Origin: Yarrowia lipolytica
Lineage: Eukaryota > Ascomycota > Dipodascomycetes > Dipodascales
NCBI RefSeq assembly: GCF_001761485.1
Contig: NC_090772.1
Span: forward strand, 2,912,501 to 2,976,500
DNA: 64,000 nt
Direction: 5' to 3'
Position 1 is the stretch's first letter, and every line of letters begins with the position of its first letter. The notes beneath the pieces were generated by a model. The model was given only the letters and a program-made list of their open reading frames with translations. It made no database searches and was not told the DNA's origin. The position numbers and the translations under genes are program-made. Shown piece by piece: positions 9,349 through 19,408 of this stretch.

Positions 9349-12300
9349 CTAACTGGTGGTAAAGATTTCAAACACTCTATCAACCTCCTTTTCACCCTTC
9401 AACTGGAGGTAGTAAACGTTAGACGACAGGTCTCGTTGAGACATGGCGTCGTGGCCGAGCTGCTGATAGTCAGCGTACACCCGGATGCCATTGCCGTCCT
9501 TGGCAAAGGCCTGGGCGGGGAGAGAGCCCGAAAACACGGCTTCTCCAAAACCCTGCTGCTTCATAGTCACCGTCTTGGCATTGGTCATCAGATCCTCGGT
9601 GGACACGTTAACGGTGACCAGCCCCACGCCCAGACCAAGCCAGAGCTTGGACATTCGAGGAGACAGGAAAAGTCTAGCCTTGAGATTCTGCAGAAGCAGA
9701 AGTCCATCGTCCTGGGCCAGCAGAGACAGCTTGTTTCGGGGCTTGAGACTCAAGGGGCCAGATCCAGAACCCACGGTACCCAAAGAGCTATCTGAGCAGA
9801 TGGAGGCCGTGTAGGAAGACCGGTTGGAGACGAGGGGTCGCTCCACAAGGTCCTTTTTGGCCGAGTTGCATGCCGACAGCAGTGCGTCGGCTTCCCGGGA
9901 GTTTCGCAGTCGGAACGAGTAAATATCCGTCGACTGGCGGAGCTGCACATCGACAGCGGTTCCTCGTCGCAGAGCAGACTGCTTGTTGAGCAGAATGGAG
10001 TTGGCACCAACTTCTAGACGACCGCCCTCAGAGCCAATACACACCTTGAGAGCAATCATCGAATCAGACAGTGTCTCCCAAGAGTTGCCCTTCCACCGAG
10101 AAGTGAAGGCGTTGACAGTGAAGATGGTAGTACCGTCATTGACAGAGGTGACCACCGCAGGAGCTGCCAGACACTCGGCAGGAGAACCCACTCGTGACAC
10201 TCGCTGCTTGACCTTGATCAGGGGAGCAAGAGTATCAGACTCCTCAGATTCCTCGGACGAAGAAGACGAGGTGGACGCGGCCTTGTTGAAGGACGAAGGG
10301 CCAGACTTGAGCAGCATCTCTTCGGACTTTGCGTTTCTCAGTGGAGTGAATCGGATGGAGTTCTTGGAGGAGGAGGCCGAGGTGACCGACGTAGACGATG
10401 TACCAGACGCAATGGATCGCTTGGACGAAATGGACGAGTCCGAGGGCTCTGAGGGGAGCTTGGAGGTGACCATCACGGCCTTTGCCTTGACTTGCGTCAT
10501 TTCCAGCTGCTCGATCTCAGGAGTATCAAGCAGATGGACAGAGTCAGCGTCGGAGTCAGAGTCAGAGTTGTGCTCATGGTCCTGTTCCTGTTGCTCACTG
10601 TTGCCGAAGAAACCAGGTTCAAGGAAACTGAATCCGGAATCCTCCCGTCCCATGCTGGCAATGCTCTTGGAAGAGATGGAAGAGGGTAGAGAGTCCATGG
10701 ATTTGGCCGACCGGAGGTGGTGCGAGAGAGAGGGCGATCGAGAGGGGGCCTCGAGCTGTTTCACAACAGTGGCAGCAACATCAGCTGAGCTGTGGATGCT
10801 GCCACTTCGCATCAACTCCTTCTCTTCATTAGCAAGGGAGGCGATTGTGGAAGTCGAAGTGGAAGTGCTCATTGACTGGGAGGCAGAACGAGACAGAGAC
10901 TCGTTGAGCGACCGGGACATGGCCTGCAGATCGGACTTGATGGACGACGACGAGGCGGTGGAAGAAGCACTGTTCTTTCGTCGAGAAGGAGGAGGAGGGG
11001 GAGCAAGCTTCTTAGGAGGGGAGACAGAGGGGGCAGTTACGAAGCTGGATGTGGACGCAGAAGCTTCGGTGGCAATGTCAGCTGTGGAAATGTTCGTGGC
11101 AGTGATGGTGGCCACAGAAGAGTTGTCCATGTTGTAGGGCATGGTAGAAGCAGTCTGAGGAACGGGTGGTGCCGAAACAGGTGCAGCAGGAACAGGAGGT
11201 GCTGCCACAGGAACCTTGGCCGCCTTGGTGCTCGCAAAGGCGGCAGCAATGGTAGGCACAACAGGAATAGACGCAACGACAGGAGTGGGAGCCTCAACCT
11301 TGACTGTGGGCACAGGAGGTACGTCCTGAGTAGACTGCATAACCGGCACCTGAGGAAGGGGGGCAGTCATGGCATTCTGAGTGGGAGACACCATCTCAAA
11401 GCCGTCCACTCGCTCAACAGGAACAGCGTCAAATCCAGTGTTGTTTTGCTCAACAGTAGCAGGCTGATTTCGAGCGGGGTTCTGTAGCACCAGAGGGGAG
11501 GGCAGAAGAGCAGACATTCGGGGAGTGTCAATGGAACAAGACGACAGAGATGAAGGACTGGCAGAGTAATCGGACTTGGGCTGGATCATCTGGAAAGTGG
11601 GCTCGAAAGTGGGAGGCTTGGACTTGACCAGCTGAGAGACGGTCTTGAGAGCAGCAAAGGCGTTGCGGCTCTTGGTGGCAGGAGTATGCTCACTCACGGC
11701 TTCCTCGGCCACCACAGTCTTCTCCTTCTCACGTCGCATCTCCCGCAGTCTATCCTCCTTCTCCTTCTTGTTGTTCTCGTACCAGAGTCGCTCGCGCTCC
11801 TTCACAGCCTCTTTCTCCAGCCGCTTCGTTTCCTTCTCCTGCCGCTTGGCCTCCTTGGTCTTCCCGCTTCGCGACCACCACTTTTTGCCAAACTTGAAGC
11901 CACTGTCCTCCTCAAGCTCGGGGGAAAACTTGCTCTGGGCGCCGTCCGGAGGCAGAGGCACGAACCTGTTTGATCGCAGCATTGCCGAGGATTTCCAGGG
12001 CAGAGGCTTCAAGCCGCTTGGGGTGGTATTGGCGGTGAACGACGTCATGGTCTCGTACTGGTTGCCGCCAATCACAGAAGAAGACTTGTTAAAGGCATCT
12101 CTGTTGGCTGCCGGAACCCGGGCCTCGACCAGAGAAGTGGCTGCAGCACATCGGCGGGTAGCAATGGCGGCAGAGTTGTCTCTAGGCCGAGGAGGGAAGT
12201 TAGGAGAGGCGGGGGTCTGCTCGGAGGCGGTCTCATAGGCCGACATGGGTCGCAGAGTGGATGCAGGTGAGGAGCACTCTTTGGGCTCGATGATGGGCAA

Positions 12301-14255
12301 ATCAACGGAGCCACGCGACTCATCTCGGACGAGAGGCTTGGTTTCCTCCTCCTCGACTTCCTCCTCAACATCTTCCTCCTCCAACTCGCTCCAGCTGGAA
12401 TCGCTGCTTCCTCGATCCATAATTTCGCTGGTGAACGATTCCATAGATGTGGACTGAGATGGTGCCTCAGTGACGAGCTTGATAACGTCAACGGGCTTGA
12501 CAGAATCACCCTTGGTCACGTCACTGGCAACAAGGGCTGCTGCTGCAAACGAGGGCTTGGAAGGAGGAGCAGGAGCGGCCACAGTGGGAGCAGGAGGAGG
12601 AGGGGGGGCAGTAGTTGGTGCAGGCTTGATCTGCTCTTTCTCTTCCTTTTTGTTCTTGACAACGTTCAGAGCCTCAACGGGCTTGTCGTACTTGAACTTG
12701 TCGAGAGACTCTCCAAACAGAGAGTCACCCAGAGACAAGGACGATTCCAATTGGGGAACGTTCTTGATGTCTCGAGGTAGGGGCTTGTCCACAAGCTTCT
12801 CCTTTTTGTTTACTTCCTCCTGTTTCTCCTCCTTGATCTCAATTCCGAGACCGCCGCCTCCAGCAAGAATGCGAGAAGACTCAATGCCGAAGGAATACTC
12901 ACGGCCAAAAGTGAGTTTTAGCAGATCGGAAGACGCCTTGGAAGCAGAATAATCGGTCACATGGCCAAACAGGTGGCCCAGAACTCGTGACCACAGCTTC
13001 ACCTGGTCCAACTCTGGGCAGTATAACACCACTGTGCTGTGGTTGGATGCTTGCAGCACGATTTCGTACTTGGCCTGTCGACTGGAAAGACGGGACTTGG
13101 GCTGCTCAACCAGCACAAAGTCGCCTCTCTTGAACCGAGGGAAAAGAAGACTTCGGCCGGGGTCTTCAAGAGCACAAATAGCTAAGCCCTGGAAGGTGTC
13201 TGTGAATGCATCGGCCGAAATCTTGTTGCTTGGCATACCCTTGTTGGGGGTGACTGTGTCTGTGACCAGAAACACCTCGACCATTTTCTTCTCAAAGGAC
13301 TTTCCACTTCGGTGTTTGACACACATTTCAAAGTAGTCTCGATGCAGGGTGGTGGTGTAGTCAAAGTCGTCGTACGTCTCCTGGAGGTTGTCAAAGTGAA
13401 CAACCCGGTCAAAGTTGAAGGTGGTGAGATCGACCCGCTCTCGCTCAGACTCGGCTCGGTCACGTGCCAGACGTGTGAGGTCTCTGAACTTGATAGCGGT
13501 CTGGCGTCTGCTCTCAAACTCAGGCGAGTTTTCTGCCAGCTTCTTCATCACCTTAGCGAGGTACCGGATTCGCACAAGGGGGCGCTTGAGAAGATAGAGC
13601 ATGTGTGTTGATGTGGTGGCGTCGATGGTGTATTCGGAAATATAAGAGGCGTATAGGGGAGTAACGTCTCGGGCCTGAGTTAGTACGTGGTGGTAATGGT
13701 CGTAGAGCCAGAGTATGGCAGACGACAGGCTATGCATCGGTACCACAATCGGACGCAACATTTTTGTATTGTTCCACTGCATGGTGGTTGTCACGTTGCC
13801 ATGTAGTGTTTGCTACAACTTATCTGCGTAGCTTGCTCCTCCAGCAACATCTCTCGCACTTTTCCGTAGATACTCACCCAATTGAAAAAGCCATCTGTGG
13901 GCATGTTATCGTGCAGCAACTTGAGCTTTCTGACAACCGAGGTCATTCGCGGGCTCAGATCGCTCTGGATCAGTAGCTGGAGCTCCTCCAGATAGTTGAC
14001 CTCGCTCTTGCGTAGGTCCTGGAAAATCACGTCCGCCGACACGGACGAGATGGACGCCAGCGAGTCCATCGACGTCGAGGTCGCCAGCGTCTTGGATGCG
14101 ACTCCCTGCTTGTTGTGGGAGGGGTGTTTGTGTCCGTCTCGTCGGTAGTTGCTGAGTCGTTTGCTTCGAGGACTGTTGCCGCTGCGTCGGTAGGGCGAGA
14201 AGCGCAGCGGGGTGAGGCCCTGAAGCTGTGGCAGTCGTGGCGGGGTGGTTGACAT
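9349..14255 (-). CDS. Large Dbl-type Rho guanine-nucleotide exchange factor, two exons
   Basis: Exon 1 is 14255-13878 (126 codons) and exon 2 is 13674-9349, giving 1567 residues. The 203-nt intron has a GTGAGT donor and TACTAAC then TCAG acceptor, and keeps phase 0 (GFFNW joined to ARDVTPLYASY). Residues from about 74 (ADVIFQDLRKSEVNYLEEL) resemble the first helix of a DH domain, the catalytic part of Rho GEFs. A conserved segment that may be PH-like runs on to about 480. The middle is low-complexity with polyproline stretches and a basic charged helix near 735-800. A second conserved region occupies about 1290-1567. The layout recalls an uncharacterised GEF family of filamentous ascomycetes, from memory. 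It does not look like S. cerevisiae Bud3 or Cdc24. A role in polarity or wall signalling through a Rho GTPase is inferred. Confidence 0.75.
13675..13877 (-). other. Spliceosomal intron of the Rho GEF gene
   Basis: The donor GTGAGT is at 13877-13872, the branch TACTAAC at 13685-13679 and the acceptor TCAG ends at 13675. It is 203 nt and phase 0. An in-frame stop (the end of the 154-codon frame from 14255) lies inside, so splicing is needed for the full protein. Confidence 0.88.
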
Positions 14256-15935
14256 GGCTTTTGTGTGGGTGACAACAGCGGTTGTCGTTAGTGATCACGT
14301 CGAGAGATGTGTGGTGAGAAGAGATGTGGTGTAGTTCTAAAGAGCTCTATTCAAAGGTGTCCATGCAAGGGGGTTCCTAGAAATCTGAATGCACGAATGC
14401 ATTGGGTTAAGGTTTCCAGAAACTCTATTACGCGTATTGAATGGGACTCTGACCGTGTTTAGCCTCAAGGTTCAGATTGACGAGTTTTTTGCGAAGCGCC
14501 CGCACAAAGTCAACCAGTAGTAACTGATAATACAGGCAAGGCATTTTTTTGACCATTTTGATGGAAACACAAAGTCAAGTGTGCAAAGGGTGAGTTCAAG
14601 GCGTGCAATAAGTGTTAAAACACCTCGTTTTATCGATCATGTGACTCGGACCACCGCCATTAGTATAGCCCCTTGTTGCGCTCACCAGCCCAAAACCTGT
14701 GGGCCTGTAGACCTAATTAAAAGTCCGTACAGTACCAGTGCTACAATATGAACAGACACTAAATCGGTACCCTTTGAGAGAACAATGCAGATGAGACGAG
14801 ATTCGTTCTGATGCAGAAGCAATAATTAAATACTTGTATATACTGCTGTATAATATCAGCGAGAATATTTGTTGGAAAATAAAATCTTCAGGGACGAAAA
14901 CGGTACAGAGGACTACAGACACTTGGAGTGTACAAGCACATGGTACCATCAACGCTCATATTGATCGGCTTGTACGAGCACTTGTAATAGTCTATAAAAC
15001 CTCAGTCTCTGAGACTACTGTACGTACAATACTGGTACAAATATCTGTACACCAGTGACCCTGTCATGCATTTCTATCGTATTACAAGTGGCCCATATTT
15101 ATCTCCATCGTGTCTACAGTAGTTGTAGTTGCCCGTTTGTCTCAACGTCAGAAATATTATCTTGTGCCTGATTGACATTGACACGACAAACGACAACAGC
15201 GACAAACAGCGACAACATGTCTACCAGCACTTGTACCGGTATTACTACAGAGTTGGATTTTCGGCCACTGATTCGAGTGTGTATTTTACCGGATGTACCT
15301 CATCCTGTGTTCTTGGTGTTTTTTTTTTTTTCCCGTTTTTTTTTTTTTTTTCATATCCACCACATGTACCAAATCCACCAAGGCGACAGCACTAACGGTT
15401 TTAGCTCTAATTAATTAATACTGGGCGGGCCCCTACTGTCACGTGACCCAGACAACCTCTGTGGGGGCGCGTGTTTCTTTTTCCTTCTCTCGTGCCAGTT
15501 TCAACTACAAGTTCTACTCCACTTCTCACCTTCCTGTTTTTCACTTACGCGAAATATACTTTTTCAGTGCCGATCCTGACGCGTCGACCACATGACAGAC
15601 GTGGATCCGATGTTTCTAGTGCGGCAGAATATAATATCTGTGTGTATAGGTGTGCGGAGTATGTAAGAGAAGCAATCTGGCTACATTGGCCCCATGGTCG
15701 TCACATTCCTTTTCTTGCCATGTAAACACATTCGACTGGTGCGACGCTGCTTGTAGTAGTCGTGCATCTCGAAATCACGACTCGTGAATTTCTTGTTAAT
15801 CCCTCAGCCAATATATGCACGTAGTTTTTCACCACACGCCAATCGCACAATCTAATTTTGGCGCCGACCAAATCGACGTAAATTCGAAAAAAATCAACCA
15901 AAGAAAACAAGAAAATTTGGAGAAATTGATAGACC
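14256..15935. other. Gene-poor intergenic DNA
   Basis: This holds the Rho GEF promoter and 1.6 kb without a credible gene. Noted items are GTAC-rich words around 14995-15055, T13 (15319-15331) and T16 (15336-15351) tracts, and a TCACGTGA palindrome at 15439-15446 with no gene downstream. Confidence 0.45.
15319..15351. repeat. Double poly(dT) tract
   Basis: Thirteen T, then CCCG, then sixteen T. A short open frame through it gives poly-Phe and is not a gene. It may be a nucleosome-poor element. Confidence 0.85.
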
Positions 15936-16131
15936 ATGGGGAATAATTTTGATAGCCCGGTAAGCTACTAATTGTTGTACAAACGGTGCCCCAATACTGA
16001 AACCTCTCCCTCTAACGCCCCCAAAACAGCAGGGCTCAGACCACGAAAAATTGAGCGCTGAGCAACCTCAACTGAACTTTGTTTTATGCACAACTCTATC
16101 AGGCGCCGAAATGGGATTCACTGAAGCCTAA
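15936..16131 (+). CDS. Doubtful two-exon micro-gene (41 residues)
   Basis: Candidate only. ATG at 15936 gives MGNNFDSP, then a GTAAGC donor at 15960. A CTCTAAC branch-like site and an ACAG acceptor end at 16029, and the frame continues in phase 0 as QGSDHEKLSAEQPQLNFVLC to a TAA at 16131. The 70-nt intron is short, the donor is not the usual GTGAGT, and the branch-to-acceptor distance is longer than in the other introns here. No homologue is recognised. It may be chance. Confidence 0.15.
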
Positions 16132-16233
16132 AGGGGAAGTGCAACCATGCGCGTATGCGTAGAGACCGGCCAAGATATACCCCAAGTCGCGTAGACCAGA
16201 CAGGACGTGTTAGGGGAGGGAGGGGAGGAGCAG

Positions 16234-16254
16234 TCACGTGATTCTATATAGACG
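16234..16254 (+). promoter_or_regulatory. CACGTG box plus TATA box without a clear gene
   Basis: TCACGTGA and TATATA are seven bases apart, upstream of a 17-codon frame starting at 16265. The arrangement resembles a real promoter, so a non-coding transcript or a lost gene is possible. Confidence 0.3.
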
Positions 16255-16470
16255 CTGAGCCAGTATGGCTGATCGTGCTCAAAAGCCGTGTTCTTTTGGG
16301 GCGGCTGGACGCGTCTGAAACATGTTCGCAGGGATGAAACGAGAGACGGGCAGTGTTAACAGTGTTGCTGGTACATAGGTGATTTTTAGTGGAAAGACAT
16401 GATGTGTGCGGGCGGCATGTTCGAGGGCGTTTGATGTTTACTTGATATTGTCTGATGTGGATGCGATTTT

Positions 16471-16539
16471 CCAGCTTTTCCTGATTTCCCTGATTCTCCT
16501 GGTTTTCCTGGTTTTCCTGATTTTCCTGGTTTTCCTGGA
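16471..16539. repeat. 9-bp tandem repeat (TTTTCCTGG type)
   Basis: Around seven imperfect copies of TTTTCCTG(G/A). The opposite strand reads as a collagen-like Gly-Lys-Pro/Ser frame, which is a by-product of the 9-bp period rather than evidence of a gene. Confidence 0.8.
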
Positions 16540-17730
16540 ATTAATTTATTTTTATGAAAATTCTGAATAATCCAATTGATAACAGAACAACGGGTGATAT
16601 TGTACTCATATCGTATCACCACGATACCCCCCTCCCCCCGTCCTAACTGACGCCATTCACGTGCCCACAAACATTGACACATTGACACATTGTACCTTAC
16701 ACGACGGTAGATTGGTGCAGAGATGGTAGCTAGTCGTACTTTAACAGTGTGCAAATTGAGACATGGGCGGGAGAGGCGAAAATCAGGAACTTGATTGGCG
16801 CATTCAAGCATCTTCTGGGGTCTGAAATGTCGATGCAGCAACGTATAGTACCGCTGCTACAGTCTGTACAGCCAGTACATACCGGTACAGTACCGTGTCC
16901 ATATCCAGAAGCACTTGGAATGAGTTATACGCTACCAGCTAGCCTTGCCCTACAACTAAGATCACCACTCGCGAATCCTCGCCAAGTGAGTGAAGATCTT
17001 CGAGCTCCTTCACCGACGATCTATTGTTGCCCCTGCAGGAGATGGGATATTACGAGACGTGGTCGAGAGGTGGTCGAGAGGTGGTGGAAAGGTCACGTGT
17101 AGTGTGTTCTAGAACGCGGAGTCTTGATGGCGGCAATTCAGGCAGTATTCAGAACACTGGCGGTCGATGCGCTTTCTGCAACATTACCGTGAATCTTTAT
17201 GCGAACTCCAGTTCTGGCTCAAATGCAGCGTAATTGGGCTCAAAATGATGGTAAAAACGACACGATTTCAATTATGTCACTTTTGAACCTGTGCCATTGG
17301 TATTTAATGCGTTGTGGGCAATTCAGTATCAACGTGAAAATAAGGTGGGACCAAATCCCAATTAGGAACACGTTGCCTAAATAGTCAAGTAACTTGGTCC
17401 CAAAGTAGACAAATTAGATAAAGATGGATTTCTGACAGAGCTCGGATTTGGGGGGTGGTTACACCGCCCAATAGTGGTTCTATTGAGATGGTTGAAATGT
17501 TGCCAGACTCCTTGCACTGTCACGGTTAGATTTCACTTTTCCAGAGTCCGAACGGGGCATTTTGACGATATCTATATGGACATTTGCCGCACTGTCCAAA
17601 TACTCCCCACAGATGCCCCCAAAGTCTATTTTAAGATGAAATATCGACAGAGAAACAACCGGATCGACTACTTATGAGATGGAAGAAGTACACTTGTTTA
17701 CTACTCCTTTTCACCCACATCGACATTGCC

Positions 17731-17970
17731 ATGGATTGCCCGCCCGACATTATAGAACAAACTCAAAACCTGCTTTTCTCAGTCATAACGAGCATCATCC
17801 AGTCCAAAGACCGAATCAAAGAAAAGAGAAAGGCGCTGGTGGCGGCTGAAAAGGAGGTTTTTGAGTGCCGAAAGGCGCTCAAGAAGGAGCTCTTGATGCT
17901 CAAGAGAGCTGAAACGCACATGCTGGAGTTGGAAGACGAGCTGAGAATCCTGGATGTGATGAAGACATGA
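17731..17970 (+). CDS. Small coiled-coil protein, unknown
   Basis: A 79-residue frame from the ATG at 17731. It could start at 17674, which adds 19 hydrophobic residues. From about residue 20 it is a highly charged helix with heptad-like Leu/Ile/Val spacing (KDRIKEKRKALVAAEKEVFE), typical of a short coiled-coil subunit of a larger complex. I do not recognise the family. Composition and codon choice look coding, unlike other short frames nearby. It may also be the last exon of a longer gene, though no clear acceptor is seen upstream. Confidence 0.5.
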   Translation: MDCPPDIIEQTQNLLFSVITSIIQSKDRIKEKRKALVAAEKEVFECRKALKKELLMLKRAETHMLELEDELRILDVMKT

Positions 17971-18883
17971 GGACTTGAGCTACTGTGCTGCACTTTTGGT
18001 ATGTGCTCTATGGTTTACTATTACTTTTCACTCGTTGTCCGTTCTTTCTTCTTATGGTATTTATGTGTGAATTTATTTATTTGAATCGAGTAAATCTACA
18101 GTATGTACGAGTACGGTATGTACGAGTACGGTATGTACGTGTACGAGTACAGCATGTCCAAGATGAGCAACTATGGCTTTTTCAAGACCCTGTTGTTCTT
18201 GGCTGTCAAATTGATGACTCTTCTTACAGTATCTAGCATGTCTTACCTCCCTTAGCCGCTCTCGTATTTCTGGTTGGTCTGGTATTAAGTAGTAGTTAGA
18301 GCAAGTGCTAGACTGCCGGGCCAGGCTAGTTTCACTCTTCCAAGTTGTTTTCATTCACTATTGGCGCCCAAGTTTTTACTGCATTGTTCTGTCGACCTAT
18401 TTATCAACCCGACTATACACCCCCATGATCCATGTCCCACACTCATAGACCCCAGTACAGTACCCCACATACCCCATATTATGACAGCATAGCATCGTAC
18501 TAAGATTACAAGTAGAGACAGCTGCAATGTAGAGGTCTTGAAGATGTTGTTCATTATTGTTGAAATTGTGAGCACTCATACGCCTTGAGTAAAGCCTTCT
18601 GAAGACTCTGTTATTGTTTTTCAAATTTGTGCTATCTCAACAACTGTTTTGTAGCCTATTGACCACTCTACACCAGAGACTACTGTTAGAGTGATTATAA
18701 CCAGCTAACAAAACCAAGAGTGGATCCCTTGGTCCTCATTTATTTTCAACTGACTTCTAGACCTGAACAGCTATTTTTGAATACTCATTGCCTTGTCTTT
18801 GCTGATACATATATCCCTATTGTACATACTGTACTGTACTGTACTCCGCCCGACTTCCCTCAAGATCCCTTCTCTCTACCAAG
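17971..18883. other. Intergenic, GTAC-rich
   Basis: No gene is seen. It carries a 15-bp tandem repeat at 18101-18145 and a run of TACTG repeats at 18825-18843 just before the decayed secreted-protein gene. Confidence 0.5.
18101..18145. repeat. 15-bp tandem repeat (GTATGTACGAGTACG)
   Basis: Three head-to-tail copies; the third has a one-base change. Each contains the GTACGAGTAC-type word found singly across the intergenic DNA of this window. Confidence 0.85.
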
Positions 18884-19408
18884 ATGCTCATCAAAACACT
18901 CACCTTTCTCGCTGCTGTGACCTGTTCCTTCGCTATTTCTGTGGCCTGTGATCTGCCCAAGACTACGATGCAGCCCAACCCAAGTGCACCCTTCTTCAGA
19001 TTACCCCTTGCAAGAATGTTCACGAAATGCAGACTCTTCAGGTTCGAGGTAATGATGTGGTCTCCGGCCACACACAGGGCTTCTACCACTTCAAGGTCCA
19101 GGATGTAGGGGCAGTCATGGTCAATGTTGTTGCTGACGGCGCTGACTCTCGACTGTCAACGTGCACGCTGGCAAACTCGAGGCCATGGACCACCCAGCGC
19201 TCCTCCTGTGGAAGTGGAAAGAAACACCGGCGGCTGGGCTTTCAAGGACGACGGCTCCCTCAAGAATGTCTCTTCTTACGGCACCAACGAGTTTACTCTT
19301 GCCTCTTCCGAGACGGACCCTCTTCATGGAGGCCAGGTTCTTTATGTCTTCAGCGGAGGATATCAGTGCGAAGACCCCGTCAAGTTTTCCATTGGTACTA
19401 CTCTGTAA
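18884..19408 (+). pseudogene. Decayed copy of the small secreted protein family
   Basis: The signal peptide MLIKTLTFLAAVTCSFAISV is in frame at 18884. The homologous body then continues in a second frame from about 18965 (QPKCTLLQITPCKNVHEMQT, then LQVRGNDVVSGHTQGFYHFK), and the C-terminus is back in the first frame from about 19200 (GGWAFKDDGSLKNVSSYGTN, then DPLHGGQVLYVF). Alignment by eye to the intact members at 21463-21996 and 23045-23566 is continuous across these jumps, so at least two frameshifts break the gene. The middle (around residues 75-105) has also diverged strongly. Confidence 0.8.

Larger units (their letters stand above)
16132..17730. other. Intergenic with orphan promoter-like signal
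   Basis: No gene is supported. TCACGTGA at 16234-16241 is followed at once by TTCTATATAGA and an ATG at 16265 whose frame is only 17 codons. A 9-bp repeat lies at 16471-16539. GTAC-rich words cluster around 16845-16905. Confidence 0.45.

Noticed and set aside
9983-11137. A 384-codon frame opposite the Rho GEF
   Set aside because: Ser/Glu-rich mirror of low-complexity Ser codons; no start context and no domain.
9349-14255. Identity as Bud3 or Cdc24
   Set aside because: The DH-like block is at the N-terminus and the sequence does not resemble either as I recall them, so only the family is named.
16386-16841. Collagen-like GKPGKSGKP frame on the minus strand
   Set aside because: Produced by the 9-bp TTTTCCTGG repeat; the flanks are not protein-like.
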